Position numbers and translations under genes: made by a program. The notes under the pieces were generated by a model. The model had not been told where the DNA came from. It saw only the letters and a list, made by a program, of their open reading frames with translations, and searched no databases. Source: a bacterium (GTDB lineage: Bacteria > Actinomycetota > Acidimicrobiia > Spongiisociales > Spongiisociaceae). Taken from it: a stretch of DNA of 64,000 nucleotides. Each line of letters opens with the position of its first letter. The first letter of the stretch is position 1. The stretch lies in NCBI GenBank assembly GCA_028820935.1, contig JAPPHZ010000044.1, forward strand, positions 1 through 64,000. Direction: 5' to 3'. Positions 1 through 8,148 of this stretch are shown here, in pieces.

Positions 1-55
1 CCATCGTCCCAACATTCACATGCGGCTTATCCCGCACAAAACGCTCCTTAGCCAT
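1..55 (-). CDS. tuf: Elongation factor Tu, N-terminal fragment (runs off the window)
   Basis: The reverse strand from 55 reads MAKERFVRDKPHVNVGTM, which is the conserved N-terminus of bacterial EF-Tu just before the P-loop. EF-Tu delivers aminoacyl-tRNA to the ribosome as a GTPase. Only the first 18 codons lie in the window. A GGGGAG Shine-Dalgarno sits just upstream of the ATG. The three tRNA genes directly upstream on the same strand recall the tRNA-tufB arrangement of many bacteria, so co-transcription is likely. Confidence 0.9.
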   Translation of the reverse strand, partial: MAKERFVRDKPHVNVGTM

Positions 56-137
56 GACGATTCTCCCCTCGTGTAGCAAGTTGTTGACACATACGTTCGG
101 CGGGCCGGCCATCCCGCGCAGGACGACCGACCGCTCG

Positions 138-211
138 TAGCGGCGGGCAGACTTGAACTGCCGACCTCTCGATTATGAGTCGAGCGCTCTTACCGACTGA
201 GCTACGCCGCC
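138..211 (-). tRNA. tRNA-Met (CAT anticodon)
   Basis: The reverse strand folds as a cloverleaf. The 5' arm GGCGGCG pairs with CGCCGCT at the 3' end, with discriminator A. The D-stem is GCTC/GAGC, the anticodon loop CTCATAA sits between CTCGA and TCGAG, and the T-arm contains TTCAAGT. The 5' end pairs (G-U at position 1:72), so an elongator Met tRNA fits better than the initiator, which has a 1:72 mismatch. No CCA is encoded. Confidence 0.9.
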
Positions 212-252
212 AGGCATCACGGCAGGCGCGGACCACGTCCATCCACTTGCCG

Positions 253-326
253 AGCCCCCTTCCGGATTCGAACCGGAGACCTCCTCCTTACCATGGAGGC
301 GCTCTGGCCTACTGAGCTAAGGGGGC
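253..326 (-). tRNA. tRNA-Thr (GGT anticodon)
   Basis: The reverse strand has the acceptor GCCCCCT pairing with AGGGGGC. The anticodon loop ATGGTAA is flanked by CCTCC and GGAGG, and the T-loop is TTCGAAT. The anticodon GGT reads Thr. It lies between tRNA-Tyr and tRNA-Met in a tRNA string leading to tuf. Confidence 0.92.
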
Positions 327-359
327 CTGGTCGGGCGGACGACCAACCGTCCGCGCCGG

Positions 360-441
360 TGCCGGGAGAAGGATTCGAACCTCCGAAGGCATCGCCGGCA
401 GATTTACAGTCTGCTCCCTTTGGCCGCTCGGGCATCCCGGC
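360..441 (-). tRNA. tRNA-Tyr (GTA anticodon)
   Basis: The reverse strand has the acceptor GCCGGGA pairing with TCCCGGC and discriminator A. The anticodon loop CTGTAAA lies between GCAGA and TCTGC. A long variable arm, as expected for bacterial class II tRNA-Tyr, gives a total of 82 nt. It is the first tRNA of the Tyr-Thr-Met-tuf string. Confidence 0.93.
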
Positions 442-476
442 ACGGGTGGCAGACGCCACCGGTTTCTGGCGCAAGA

Positions 477-482
477 ATGCTA
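477..482 (-). promoter_or_regulatory. Possible -10 box for the tRNA-tuf transcript
   Basis: On the reverse strand TAGCAT lies about 35 nt upstream of the tRNA-Tyr 5' end, in the 85 nt gap after the HtpX gene. A TTGTTT sits 20 nt further upstream, which is longer than the ideal spacing. This is a position-based suggestion only. Confidence 0.3.
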
Positions 483-526
483 GTCGCTCCGATCCGCCGC
501 GGAAACAAGCACGCGGCGCCCGCCAA

Positions 527-1387
527 TCAGATCCGGTAGTACATGTTCTCGAGCCGGCGAACCCTCTCCTCGATGGGCGGATGGGTCGAGAACATCCGGC
601 CGGCTCCGGCAGGACGCCTCCGGCCGAACGCCTTTAGCGGGTCGGCGATGAACAGCTGGCTGACTGCCGGATTCACGTCCATCGGTATCCGTCCCGATGC
701 GCTTCCGATCTTCTGCAAGGCCCGCGCCAGGCTGAGCGGCTGGCCGGTCATCTCGGCGCCCGAGCGATCGGCCTGGTACTCGCGAGCCCGCGAGATCGCC
801 ATCCGGATCACCATGCCGGCCAGCGGCGCCAGGATCATTGCGGCCAGGGCCACCACCAGGCCGATCGCGTTGTTGTTGCGACGGCCTCCGCCCCCGAACC
901 AGAAGGCCATCCGGGCGAAGATGGACAGGGCGGCGGCGAGCATGGCGGCGATCGAAGAGATCAGGATGTCGCGGTTGCGGACATGGGAAAGCTCGTGGGC
1001 GATGACACCCTCGAGCTCGTCGTCCCGCATGATCTCGAGGATGCCCGTGGTGACGGCCACGGCGGCGTTCTTGGGATTGCGACCGGTGGCGAAGGCATTG
1101 GGCTGGGCGGAATCGATCAAGTGGATGGAGGGAACGGGCATGTTCGACGAGGCGGCCAGGCGGCGCACCATGCCGTAGACCTTGGGCAACTCCTGCTCGG
1201 TCACGGGCCGGGCCCGGCTCATGGCGAGGGCCATCTTGGCGGAGAAGAAGTAGGCGCCGAGGTTGAGCAGGGCTGCGAATCCCAAGCCGATGTATATGCC
1301 CTGGGAGCCACCGAACAGCGCCCATCCGAGCATCCAGACGAGCGCGCTCATCAGGCTCAGCAACGCGACCGTCTTGAGGTTGTTCAT
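527..1387 (-). CDS. htpX: HtpX-like M48 family membrane zinc metalloprotease
   Basis: This 286-residue protein has the length and plan of HtpX, an inner-membrane protease that degrades damaged membrane proteins. Two hydrophobic segments occupy about residues 5-50. The zinc motif HELSH is at 131-135, and further hydrophobic segments follow at about 145-195 before the REYQADR motif that supplies the third zinc ligand. The ATG start directly precedes the first membrane segment. It is the last gene of a minus-strand run and follows the MidA-like gene by 21 nt. Its presence next to nucleoside catabolism genes looks incidental. Confidence 0.9.
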   Translation of the reverse strand: MNNLKTVALLSLMSALVWMLGWALFGGSQGIYIGLGFAALLNLGAYFFSAKMALAMSRARPVTEQELPKVYGMVRRLAASSNMPVPSIHLIDSAQPNAFATGRNPKNAAVAVTTGILEIMRDDELEGVIAHELSHVRNRDILISSIAAMLAAALSIFARMAFWFGGGGRRNNNAIGLVVALAAMILAPLAGMVIRMAISRAREYQADRSGAEMTGQPLSLARALQKIGSASGRIPMDVNPAVSQLFIADPLKAFGRRRPAGAGRMFSTHPPIEERVRRLENMYYRI

Positions 1388-1408
1388 GGTGATCGGATCA
1401 TAACGGTG

Positions 1409-2491
1409 TCAAGACCGCAATCGGGTGGCCACCAGGACCCGGAAGTCGCCGAAACCTCGCGGGTGGAGCAGGGTCTCGATCTCCTTCACCCTCGACCGCA
1501 GACGGAGCCGCTCCATCGGGTCCCCATCCCGCGCCTCCGCCAGCTCCCGTCGGCGGAACTCGGCCCTCCTGGCGTCCAGCCCCAGCTCGGACAGGAACTC
1601 GTCCTGGCGGCAGAGCCTGGTCTGCATTCCCCGGTCAGACGCCACCCTGGCCAGGGCGGAGAAGTCGACGTCGGCGGTTATGTCCATAGAGCCCGGCTCG
1701 TCGAGCGGATGCTGGGAGAGGTGGTGCGCGCGATAGGTTCGCAGCGTCCCACCCCTGCGGCGGCGGGGCAGGAGTCCCTCCGAAGTGTCCCCGTAGTCGA
1801 TGACCACGACCGTGCCGGCCTCGATCAGGTCGATCATCCGCCCCATCCAGTTGCTAGCGGCCAGCTGGCACTCCACCACCCCACCCTCGGGAACGTCTGC
1901 GGCGTGCGCCTCCAGCCAGGCCAGGACCTCGGGACGGACCGGCGCCTCGACCAGCACCAGATCGGCGCCGTCGGACCCGACGCGGTGCTCGATCCAGCCC
2001 CCGTCCTCCGCACGTACCGCGATTGCCACGGGAAGGTTGTCCACGACCTCGTTGGCAATGACCACGCCCCGGAAGCGATCCGGTTCCCGGAGGTCGGGTA
2101 CCACCTCGACAACCGGGAGCGCCTGGCGGAGTGCCTGTCGGGCGGCGGGCGAGACCTCCAGCGCCACGGTACGGGGCGTCCAGTCCAGCGCCCCCAGCAG
2201 CGGAGACAGCAGGGTGCCCGACCCGGCGCCCACCTCCAGCAGGGTGAACCCGGCCGGGCGGCCCAGCCGCCGGAACTCCTGGTCCACGAAGCGGGCGAGC
2301 GTGGCACCGAACTCGCCGCTCGTCTCGGGGCTGGTCAGGAAGTCCCCCTCGGCCCGGGACCGCAGCGGCCCCGAGGCGAAGTACCCGCCGTCGGGGTCAT
2401 AGAGCGCCATCTCCATGAAGCGGTCGAACGGGATCGGCCCCTCACGGCGGATCAGGCGGCGGATCCGCTCCTTGAGCCCGCTTCGCTTCAC
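1409..2491 (-). CDS. MidA/NDUFAF7-like SAM-dependent methyltransferase
   Basis: This 360-residue protein matches the MidA/DUF185 family. Near the N-terminus (about 24-36) it has the segment ending ALYDPDGGYF. The SAM-binding loop LLEVGAGSGT is at 84-93, and the family motif ANEVVDNLPV follows in mid-protein. The human homologue NDUFAF7 methylates the complex I subunit NDUFS2 (NuoD family) during assembly. A complex I operon is present near the far end of this window, so the same role is plausible but not shown. A perfect TATAAT lies upstream on the same strand, so the gene may have its own promoter inside the larger operon. Confidence 0.85.
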   Translation of the reverse strand: MKRSGLKERIRRLIRREGPIPFDRFMEMALYDPDGGYFASGPLRSRAEGDFLTSPETSGEFGATLARFVDQEFRRLGRPAGFTLLEVGAGSGTLLSPLLGALDWTPRTVALEVSPAARQALRQALPVVEVVPDLREPDRFRGVVIANEVVDNLPVAIAVRAEDGGWIEHRVGSDGADLVLVEAPVRPEVLAWLEAHAADVPEGGVVECQLAASNWMGRMIDLIEAGTVVVIDYGDTSEGLLPRRRRGGTLRTYRAHHLSQHPLDEPGSMDITADVDFSALARVASDRGMQTRLCRQDEFLSELGLDARRAEFRRRELAEARDGDPMERLRLRSRVKEIETLLHPRGFGDFRVLVATRLRS

Positions 2492-2522
2492 TACGAACCC
2501 TCTAGTTGCTAGTTAACATAAA

Positions 2523-2528
2523 ATTATA
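2523..2528 (-). promoter_or_regulatory. Candidate -10 box (TATAAT) upstream of the MidA-like gene
   Basis: The reverse strand carries a perfect TATAAT in an AT-rich pocket, about 31 nt upstream of the MidA-like start codon. No clear -35 at 16-18 nt is visible. The pocket stands out sharply against the GC-rich surroundings. It is flanked by a 9 bp inverted repeat, CTCTAGTTG at 2500-2508 and CAACTAGAG at 2544-2552. Confidence 0.45.
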
Positions 2529-2563
2529 CTGACTAGAAACTATCAACTAGAGACTACAAACTA
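2529..2563. repeat. Heptamer array NNNACTA x5
   Basis: Five consecutive 7-mers each end in ACTA: CTGACTA, GAAACTA, TCAACTA, GAGACTA and CAAACTA. On the other side of the AT-rich core the heptamers appear in opposite sense (TAGTTGC, TAGTTAA at 2503-2516). The array fills the punA-midA gap and covers the last codons and stop of the upstream PNP gene. Confidence 0.6.
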
Positions 2564-3378
2564 GGAAGCAGGGCGTCGAAGAGCGCCCGGAGGTCTCCTG
2601 CCGCCCGGCCGGCGGTCTCGATGACCTCCTCGCCGGTGATCTTGCGGCCTGCCAACCCGGCGGCCCGGTTGGTGCACAGCGATATCCCCAGCACCTCCGC
2701 GCCCATGTGGCGGGCGGCGATGGCTTCCGGCACGGTGGACATCCCGATCAGGTCGGCGCCCAGAGTGATGGCCATCCTGATCTCGGCCGGGGTCTCGAAC
2801 ATCGGCCCGCGCCACCACATGTAGACACCTTCGTGCAGCGTGATCCCCACCGATGCGGCCGCTTCCTCAGCCCTCCGGCGCATCGCCGGGGAGTAGACGT
2901 CGGTCATGTCGGGGAACCGGGTTCCGAGACGCTCATCGTTGTCTCCCCGCAAGGGGCCGAGGGCGGTCGGGTTGATGTGGTCGGTCAGGAGCACGAGATC
3001 GCCCGGATCGACGCCGGGCGTACACCCGCCCGAGGCGTTGGTGAGCACCACCTTGCGGGCACCGGACATGATGGCCGCTCGCACCGGAAAGACGATCTCG
3101 GCCGGGCTGTAGCCCTCGAAGTGATGAACCCGGCCCGAGTAGAGCAACACCCGGTTGCCACCCATCTCGAGGGAGTAGGCCGTGCCGGCGTGGCCGGGCG
3201 CGGAGGGTTGCGGGAAGCCCGGTATCTCCGAGTAAGGGACCGCAACCGCCGCGTCGAGGGTGTCGGGATAGCCGCCGAGACCCGAGCCCAGTACGGCCAC
3301 CACATCGTGGCCGTCGCGTCCGGTGAGCCGGTTGAGGACCTCCGCCGCCTCGGCGAGACGCTGGTACAGATCGCCCAT
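2554..3378 (-). CDS. punA: Trimeric purine nucleoside phosphorylase (6-oxopurine type)
   Basis: This 274-residue PNP family 2 enzyme would cleave purine nucleosides with phosphate to give a free base and pentose-1-phosphate. Visible motifs, numbered from two codons upstream, are the phosphate loop GSGLGG (33-38), SGRVHHFEGY (83-92), GPMFETPAE (193-201), GMSTVPE (214-220) and CTNRAAG (237-243). The Asn in the last motif is the residue that selects inosine/guanosine-type bases in the family; MTA phosphorylases have Asp there. The ATG at 3378 is chosen over upstream GTGs because GGAGG lies 5 nt before it. It follows a second phosphorylase by about 33 nt in the same operon. Confidence 0.9.
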   Translation of the reverse strand: MGDLYQRLAEAAEVLNRLTGRDGHDVVAVLGSGLGGYPDTLDAAVAVPYSEIPGFPQPSAPGHAGTAYSLEMGGNRVLLYSGRVHHFEGYSPAEIVFPVRAAIMSGARKVVLTNASGGCTPGVDPGDLVLLTDHINPTALGPLRGDNDERLGTRFPDMTDVYSPAMRRRAEEAAASVGITLHEGVYMWWRGPMFETPAEIRMAITLGADLIGMSTVPEAIAARHMGAEVLGISLCTNRAAGLAGRKITGEEVIETAGRAAGDLRALFDALLPSL

Positions 3379-3411
3379 CACCACCTCCGTGTCCGCGACC
3401 GAACGGCCCGA

Positions 3412-4137
3412 TCAGCCGTCGATGAGGGCATCCAGTCCGATGTCGATCATCGCCTCCACCGCGTCGTAGACCACCTGACGGTGGGGATCGTAACCCCCCT
3501 CCTCCCTGTGTAGGGGATTCCCGTCCGCCACCAGCACGGCCCCGGTGGTCACCGAGTTGAGCGAGCCGTTGATGAACAGGGCGGCACACTCCATCTCGAC
3601 CGCGATAGCGCCCGCCCGGTGCCAGAACTCCAGGTCGCCCCCGAGCACCTCGCCGGGATAGAACAGCGAGTGGGTGAGCACCACGCCCTCGTGGGAGCGG
3701 CGCTCGCCGGCGGCCACCGCCCGGCGGATCGCGGTGACCACGTCCACCGAGGCGAGCGCAGGGAAGGGCGCGGGGACCATGGCGTCGGTGACACCGTCGG
3801 CACGGATGGCGCCGGTGACGATCACGAGATCGCCGTCCTCGACCTCGACGGCGAGACCACCGCAGGTTCCGGTCCGGATGATCCGGCGGACCCCGGCGCG
3901 GCTCAGTTCCTCGAACACGATGACTGCTCCCGGCGATCCCACCCCGTGCGAAGCCACGGCCACATCGACTCCCCGATGCGTCCCACCGTATGTCACGTAC
4001 TCGCGGAAGCTGCCCAGCAGGCGACGACCCTCGAGGCGCCGGGAGGCCAGCTCCGCCCGGGCGGGATCGCCCATGACCAGAACCCGCTCGGGTACTTCAT
4101 CCGGATCCACGCGAAGGATCGGGGTCAGTTCGGCCAT
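3412..4137 (-). CDS. Nucleoside phosphorylase, PNP/UDP family 1
   Basis: This 241-residue protein is of the hexameric phosphorylase type. The N-terminal phosphate motif VLVMGDPARAE lies at about 19-29, the RTGTCGGL loop in the middle and the ribose-contacting VEMECAALF in the second half. These features suit uridine phosphorylase or DeoD-like enzymes; the substrate cannot be fixed from sequence. It sits between punA and the aldolase-SDR fusion with gaps under 30 nt, so the operon has separate trimeric and hexameric phosphorylases that could serve different nucleosides and feed the same pentose-1-phosphate route. Confidence 0.85.
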   Translation of the reverse strand: MAELTPILRVDPDEVPERVLVMGDPARAELASRRLEGRRLLGSFREYVTYGGTHRGVDVAVASHGVGSPGAVIVFEELSRAGVRRIIRTGTCGGLAVEVEDGDLVIVTGAIRADGVTDAMVPAPFPALASVDVVTAIRRAVAAGERRSHEGVVLTHSLFYPGEVLGGDLEFWHRAGAIAVEMECAALFINGSLNSVTTGAVLVADGNPLHREEGGYDPHRQVVYDAVEAMIDIGLDALIDG

Positions 4138-4165
4138 CCAAACACCTCCTCGACCGGCAGCCTAT

Positions 4166-6139
4166 TCAGACCACCCGTTCGTTGCCTCCGTCCACGGGGA
4201 CCTGCGCCCCTGTGGTCACCGCGAAGGCATCCCCGCACAGTTCGACCACCACCCTGGCGACGGCGGCCGAGGTCACCTCGGCTAACAGGAGGTTCCGGGT
4301 CCGGTACTCGGCCTCGCTGAGCCCGTAGGCGGTAGCCCGCTGAGCGATCAACTCCTCGTCCCAGAGGCCGGTGTCGAACACCCCGTCCGGGTGGACCAGG
4401 TTGACCCGGATGCCGTCATCGGCCCACTCGAGAGCCGCCACCCGGGCCAGCTGGGTGACGGCCGCCTTGGAGGCGGAGTAAGCGGCCGCGCCGCGGCCGG
4501 GAGCGGCAACGTTCTTGGAAGCGATCACCACCACCCGGCCTCCCACCGGGGAGTAGGCCAGGAAGGGATGGACGGAGGCGAGGAGGGTGGCCACGGCATC
4601 CGTGTTGACGGCCAGCGTCGCCCGCCACCGGTCTTCCTCCAGTTCGCCGACCGGCTGGGCCTTGCCGAACACCCCGGCCGCCGGCACCACGATGTCGATA
4701 CCTCCGAACCGCTCCACCGCCGCATCGATCGCTGCCTGCTGGGCAGAGCCGTCAGTGACGTCCACCGCTATCCCCAGCCAGGCCGGACCATCGAAGGCGT
4801 CCACGACCGACCCGTCCAGGTCCAGACCGGCCACCGCGCATCCTTTCGACAGCAGAGCCGAAGCACAGGCCCGGCCGATGCCGGAGGCCGCTCCGGTCAC
4901 CACGGCCACCATGCCGGCGAACTCCGGCGGCTGCCCGGCCCGGCGCAGCTTGGCCTGCTCCAGATCCCAGTACTCGCAGTCGAACAGATGGCCCGCCTCC
5001 AGCGCCACGTACCCGCCCAGGTGATCCTCGGAGCGTTCGAGGACCGCCATCGTGTGGTGGTAGATGTCGGCGGCGACGCGGGAGGCCTTGGCGGTCTCAC
5101 CCACGGTCAGCAGGCCCAACTCCCTGTCCAGCACCACTCGGGGCGCCGGATCGAGCATGGTCAACTCGGTCCGGGCTCGGTCCCGGTTCTCCTCGAAGTA
5201 GCGGCGATAACCGTCCACGTAGGCGTCCACATCGGCGCCGACCATGGGAAACCGCTTGGTACGGATGACGTGGTCGGGAGTGAGCGGACCCCGGGTCGCC
5301 AGGCTCTCCAGGTCTGACCTGCCCACGAAGCGGGCCGCGGCTGCGTCCGTGTGGCGGGTCATGATCATCGGCTTGCCCGCCGCGGCCGAGATACGGCTGC
5401 GGAGCCGGGCCAGAGCGACCGGCGCCGCCGGAGGGAGAGCCGCCCCATCCCGGACCGGCGGTACCGGAGCGCGGGCGTCGAGCCAATCCTCGGCCCTGGA
5501 GATCAGCTCGACGTGTCGGCCGTAGGCCTCCCTGGTGCTGTCCCCGAAGGTGAACAGGCCATGGTTGAGCAACACCATTCCGGTGGCGTCCTGATGGTGC
5601 TGCTCGCGCCAGATCTCCACCACGAGCCGGGCAAGGTCGAAACCGGGCATGATGTAGGGCACCACCAGCACGTCCCTTCCGAAGACCTCCCTGATGCGCC
5701 CCTCCCCGTCAGCCAGATTGGTGAGGGTGACGATCACGTCCGCATGGCTGTGCTGGACGGCCGGGAAGGGCAGGAAGGCGTGCAGCAGGGTCTCCACCGA
5801 GGGCTGCGGGGCCGCCGGGTCGAGGCGGGCGGCGGACAGCTCCCGCATCATGTCCGGATCGGAGAGCCGGTCGAGCGCCAGCAGGTCGTGCAGCCGGCCG
5901 ATGGGAAGGGGCGTGAACCCCGGCGCCTCGATGGTGGCCAGGTCCCACCCCGAACCCTTCACGTAGAGGGCGTCGACGGTGCGCCCGGTTATGTCGCGAA
6001 ACGAGGCCTTGACGGATGTGTTGCCGCCGCCGTGGAGCACGAGGAAGGGATCGCTCCCGAGCAGGCGGGATCCGTAGACGCACTCTCCCAGCGAACCCTC
6101 GAATCCCGCCGCCTCAGCGTCGTCCCACCTGTCTTCCAT
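4166..6139 (-). CDS. Bifunctional class II aldolase / short-chain dehydrogenase (RhaD-SDR fusion)
   Basis: This 657-residue two-domain enzyme resembles the rhamnulose-1-phosphate aldolase/lactaldehyde dehydrogenase fusions (RhaE-like). The aldolase half has HGGGNTS (36-42), metal-ligand histidines H130 and H132 in HSHAD, and H193 in LNHGLFTFGD. The SDR half starts near 408 with TGAASGIG (415-422) and has Ser541 and YSASK (554-558). Class II aldolases cleave ketose-1-phosphates to DHAP and an aldehyde, which the SDR can then oxidise or reduce. Next to mtnA and nucleoside phosphorylases, the likely substrate is a 5-modified ribulose-1-phosphate rather than rhamnulose-1-phosphate. No rhamnose kinase or isomerase is present nearby. 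Confidence 0.88.
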   Translation of the reverse strand: MEDRWDDAEAAGFEGSLGECVYGSRLLGSDPFLVLHGGGNTSVKASFRDITGRTVDALYVKGSGWDLATIEAPGFTPLPIGRLHDLLALDRLSDPDMMRELSAARLDPAAPQPSVETLLHAFLPFPAVQHSHADVIVTLTNLADGEGRIREVFGRDVLVVPYIMPGFDLARLVVEIWREQHHQDATGMVLLNHGLFTFGDSTREAYGRHVELISRAEDWLDARAPVPPVRDGAALPPAAPVALARLRSRISAAAGKPMIMTRHTDAAAARFVGRSDLESLATRGPLTPDHVIRTKRFPMVGADVDAYVDGYRRYFEENRDRARTELTMLDPAPRVVLDRELGLLTVGETAKASRVAADIYHHTMAVLERSEDHLGGYVALEAGHLFDCEYWDLEQAKLRRAGQPPEFAGMVAVVTGAASGIGRACASALLSKGCAVAGLDLDGSVVDAFDGPAWLGIAVDVTDGSAQQAAIDAAVERFGGIDIVVPAAGVFGKAQPVGELEEDRWRATLAVNTDAVATLLASVHPFLAYSPVGGRVVVIASKNVAAPGRGAAAYSASKAAVTQLARVAALEWADDGIRVNLVHPDGVFDTGLWDEELIAQRATAYGLSEAEYRTRNLLLAEVTSAAVARVVVELCGDAFAVTTGAQVPVDGGNERVV

Positions 6140-6205
6140 CAGAATCTCCCAGGCCGTGCGGAGGCAAGACTAGAGACCGAGACCGAGACCGGTTGGCGGT
6201 CGTAG

Positions 6206-6499
6206 TCAGGCGATGCGGGTCATCCGGGTGACCACCACGGACTCGGTATGGTCCGCGATGGCGGCCAGGCCATCGGCGATGTGGGGTTCGTCGAGGTGAG
6301 CGTCGAGGTCGGCTTCGCTACGCCAGAGGGCGACGAAGCAGAAGAGCCCGGGTTCGCTGCCGACCACATGTAGCCGGTAGTCGAGGCAACCCTCCTCCTC
6401 ACGGGTGGGCGCGACCATCGCGATGAGCGCATCCCGCACGGTTTCCTCCGAGCCGGGAACGGCCCGCACCCGTGCTACGGCTGTGAGAGCGACCGCCAT
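6206..6499 (-). CDS. Small ABM-domain (antibiotic biosynthesis monooxygenase-like) protein
   Basis: This 97-residue protein has the single-domain ABM ferredoxin-like fold pattern. A beta strand (VALTAVARVRAVPG) leads to a helix, then EEGCLDYRLHV, the conserved FCFVALWRSEADLDAHL, and a terminal strand. Relatives are cofactor-free quinol monooxygenases or stress-response proteins such as YgiN; the substrate is unknown. The ATG at 6499 is preferred to a TTG three codons upstream, though no strong Shine-Dalgarno is seen. It lies between two SDR-containing genes of the nucleoside operon. Confidence 0.75.
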   Translation of the reverse strand: MAVALTAVARVRAVPGSEETVRDALIAMVAPTREEEGCLDYRLHVVGSEPGLFCFVALWRSEADLDAHLDEPHIADGLAAIADHTESVVVTRMTRIA

Positions 6500-6554
6500 G
6501 GATTTCAACTGTACCGCCCTTCCCGCCGGCGGACCGGGGTCGAACGAACAGGGT

Positions 6555-7337
6555 TCAATACCAGGTGTCGCCGCCGTCCACGTTGATGGCCTGTCCCCGG
6601 ATTATGTGCGCTGCGTCCGACAGCAGGAAGGCGATCACCCGGCCCACCTCCAGCGGCGTGATGCGCCTACCCAACTGCGCCGGGCCCATCGATCCCAGCA
6701 ACTCGTCGGCCGGGATGTCGAGCCGTGGCGAGAGCCACTCTGCCACCCCGGCCAGCATGGGGGTGTCGACCCCGCCCGGGCAGACCGCGTTGACGTTGAT
6801 GCCGTGCTCGGCCCACTCCATCGACAGGGACCTGGTGAGGCCCAGGACCGCCGACTTGGAGGCGTTGTAGGCGGCCATGTTGCGGTAACCCACCTTGCCG
6901 CAGTTGGACGCCACGTTGACGATGCTGCCCCCACCACGGGCCTTGAGCCGCTTCCCCACAGCCTGCGCGACCAGGAACGACCCCGTGACGTTGATCTCGA
7001 GCTGGCGGTTCCAGTCCGGGCCGGTCGCCTCCCAGGCCTCGTCAAGGGTCACCACCCCGGCGTTGTTGACCGCGCCGTCGATGCGGCCGAAGTGCTCCAC
7101 AGCGCCGTCCACCGCCCGTTCGACCTCGCCCGCATCGGAGACGTCCGCCCGGAAGGCGGCGATCGATGTCCCGGCCAACCCGACCCGGCGGGCCACCGCT
7201 CCGGCGCCATCCAGGTCGACATCCACCAGCGCCGGCATCCCGCCGGCTTCGAGGATGGCTCGAGTGATCCCTTCCCCGATCCCGCCGGCGGCCCCGGTCA
7301 CCAGGAAGACGCGTCCCTCGAGCCTGGTCGCGCTCAC
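6555..7337 (-). CDS. Short-chain dehydrogenase/reductase (SDR)
   Basis: This 260-residue classical SDR has the cofactor loop TGAAGGIG near residue 15, an NNAG motif, the catalytic YNASK, and a C-terminal INVDGG that closes the substrate pocket. Length and motifs are those of NAD(P)-dependent sugar or polyol dehydrogenases. The substrate is not identifiable from sequence. Placed beside an aldolase-SDR fusion and a second SDR, it could handle an aldehyde, alcohol or sugar made in the pathway. The spacing to the upstream SDR gene is 10 nt, which indicates co-transcription. Confidence 0.85.
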   Translation of the reverse strand: MSATRLEGRVFLVTGAAGGIGEGITRAILEAGGMPALVDVDLDGAGAVARRVGLAGTSIAAFRADVSDAGEVERAVDGAVEHFGRIDGAVNNAGVVTLDEAWEATGPDWNRQLEINVTGSFLVAQAVGKRLKARGGGSIVNVASNCGKVGYRNMAAYNASKSAVLGLTRSLSMEWAEHGINVNAVCPGGVDTPMLAGVAEWLSPRLDIPADELLGSMGPAQLGRRITPLEVGRVIAFLLSDAAHIIRGQAINVDGGDTWY

Positions 7338-7347
7338 GGGGATCGCC

Positions 7348-8148
7348 TCACCAGGTGGGATTGGCCATCACGCCGCCGTCCACCACCAGCTCCGCTCCGG
7401 TGATCCACCGGGCCAGGTCGGAGCAGAGGAAGACGCAGGCGTCCCCGATGTCCTCGGGGGTGCCGAGGCGCCCCAGCGGGCAGGCCGTCCCCCAGCGCCC
7501 CACCCCTTCGGGCCAGGCGTCTTCGATGCCGGGACGCGAGATCAGGCCGGGAGAGACCACGTTGACCCGAACCCCGGCGCTGCCGTAGGCCTGGGCCGCG
7601 GCCCGCGCATGCATGATCATCCCGGCCTTGGAAACGGAGTAGTGCCCGTGCCCGGGCGCCGGGTAGCTCCCCTCTATGGATGCAATGTGGACGATGGCGC
7701 CTCCCGAATCCTGGGCGGCCATGGCGGCCGCCGCGGCCTGTGTCAGCCGATGGGTGGCGGTGAGGTTGGTGTCGATCATCTCCGACCACTCGGGATCGGT
7801 CAGTTCGGCGAATCCGGCCACGGTCTGGACGGCGGCGTTGTTGACGAGGCCGTCGAGGCGGCCGTATCGCTCCAGGGTCATGTCCACGACCCGCCGGGGC
7901 CCGTCTGGGGTGGTCAGGTCGGCGGTCACCACCAGCGCGGGCTGTCCCGATCGGCCCTTGATGGGCTCGACCTGCGATGACCGTGTATGGGAGACCACCG
8001 TGGCGCCGGCCGCGGCCATCCTCGCGGCTATGCCGGCCCCGATGTTCCCCCCGGCGCCGGTCACGGCCACCACCCGGCCTTCCAGGGCGATCAGCTCGGC
8101 CGGCGACCGGCGATCCGAAGCCTGGGGGCCGGAGCTACTCCCTGACAT
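7348..8148 (-). CDS. Short-chain dehydrogenase/reductase (SDR)
   Basis: This 266-residue classical SDR has TGAGGNIG near the N-terminus, VNNAAVQT, the active-site YSVSK and a final VVDGG. It differs clearly from the neighbouring SDR (for example an alternative glycine loop), so the two are not a recent duplication. Its start overlaps the end of the cupin gene by 14 nt, a sign of translational coupling in the minus-strand operon. The function is inferred only at family level: an NAD(P)-dependent oxidoreductase acting on a small alcohol, ketone or sugar. Confidence 0.85.
   Translation of the reverse strand: MSGSSSGPQASDRRSPAELIALEGRVVAVTGAGGNIGAGIAARMAAAGATVVSHTRSSQVEPIKGRSGQPALVVTADLTTPDGPRRVVDMTLERYGRLDGLVNNAAVQTVAGFAELTDPEWSEMIDTNLTATHRLTQAAAAAMAAQDSGGAIVHIASIEGSYPAPGHGHYSVSKAGMIMHARAAAQAYGSAGVRVNVVSPGLISRPGIEDAWPEGVGRWGTACPLGRLGTPEDIGDACVFLCSDLARWITGAELVVDGGVMANPTW

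Noticed and set aside
48-474. Small ORFs over the tRNA string
   Set aside because: They read through tRNA genes and carry no protein-like features.
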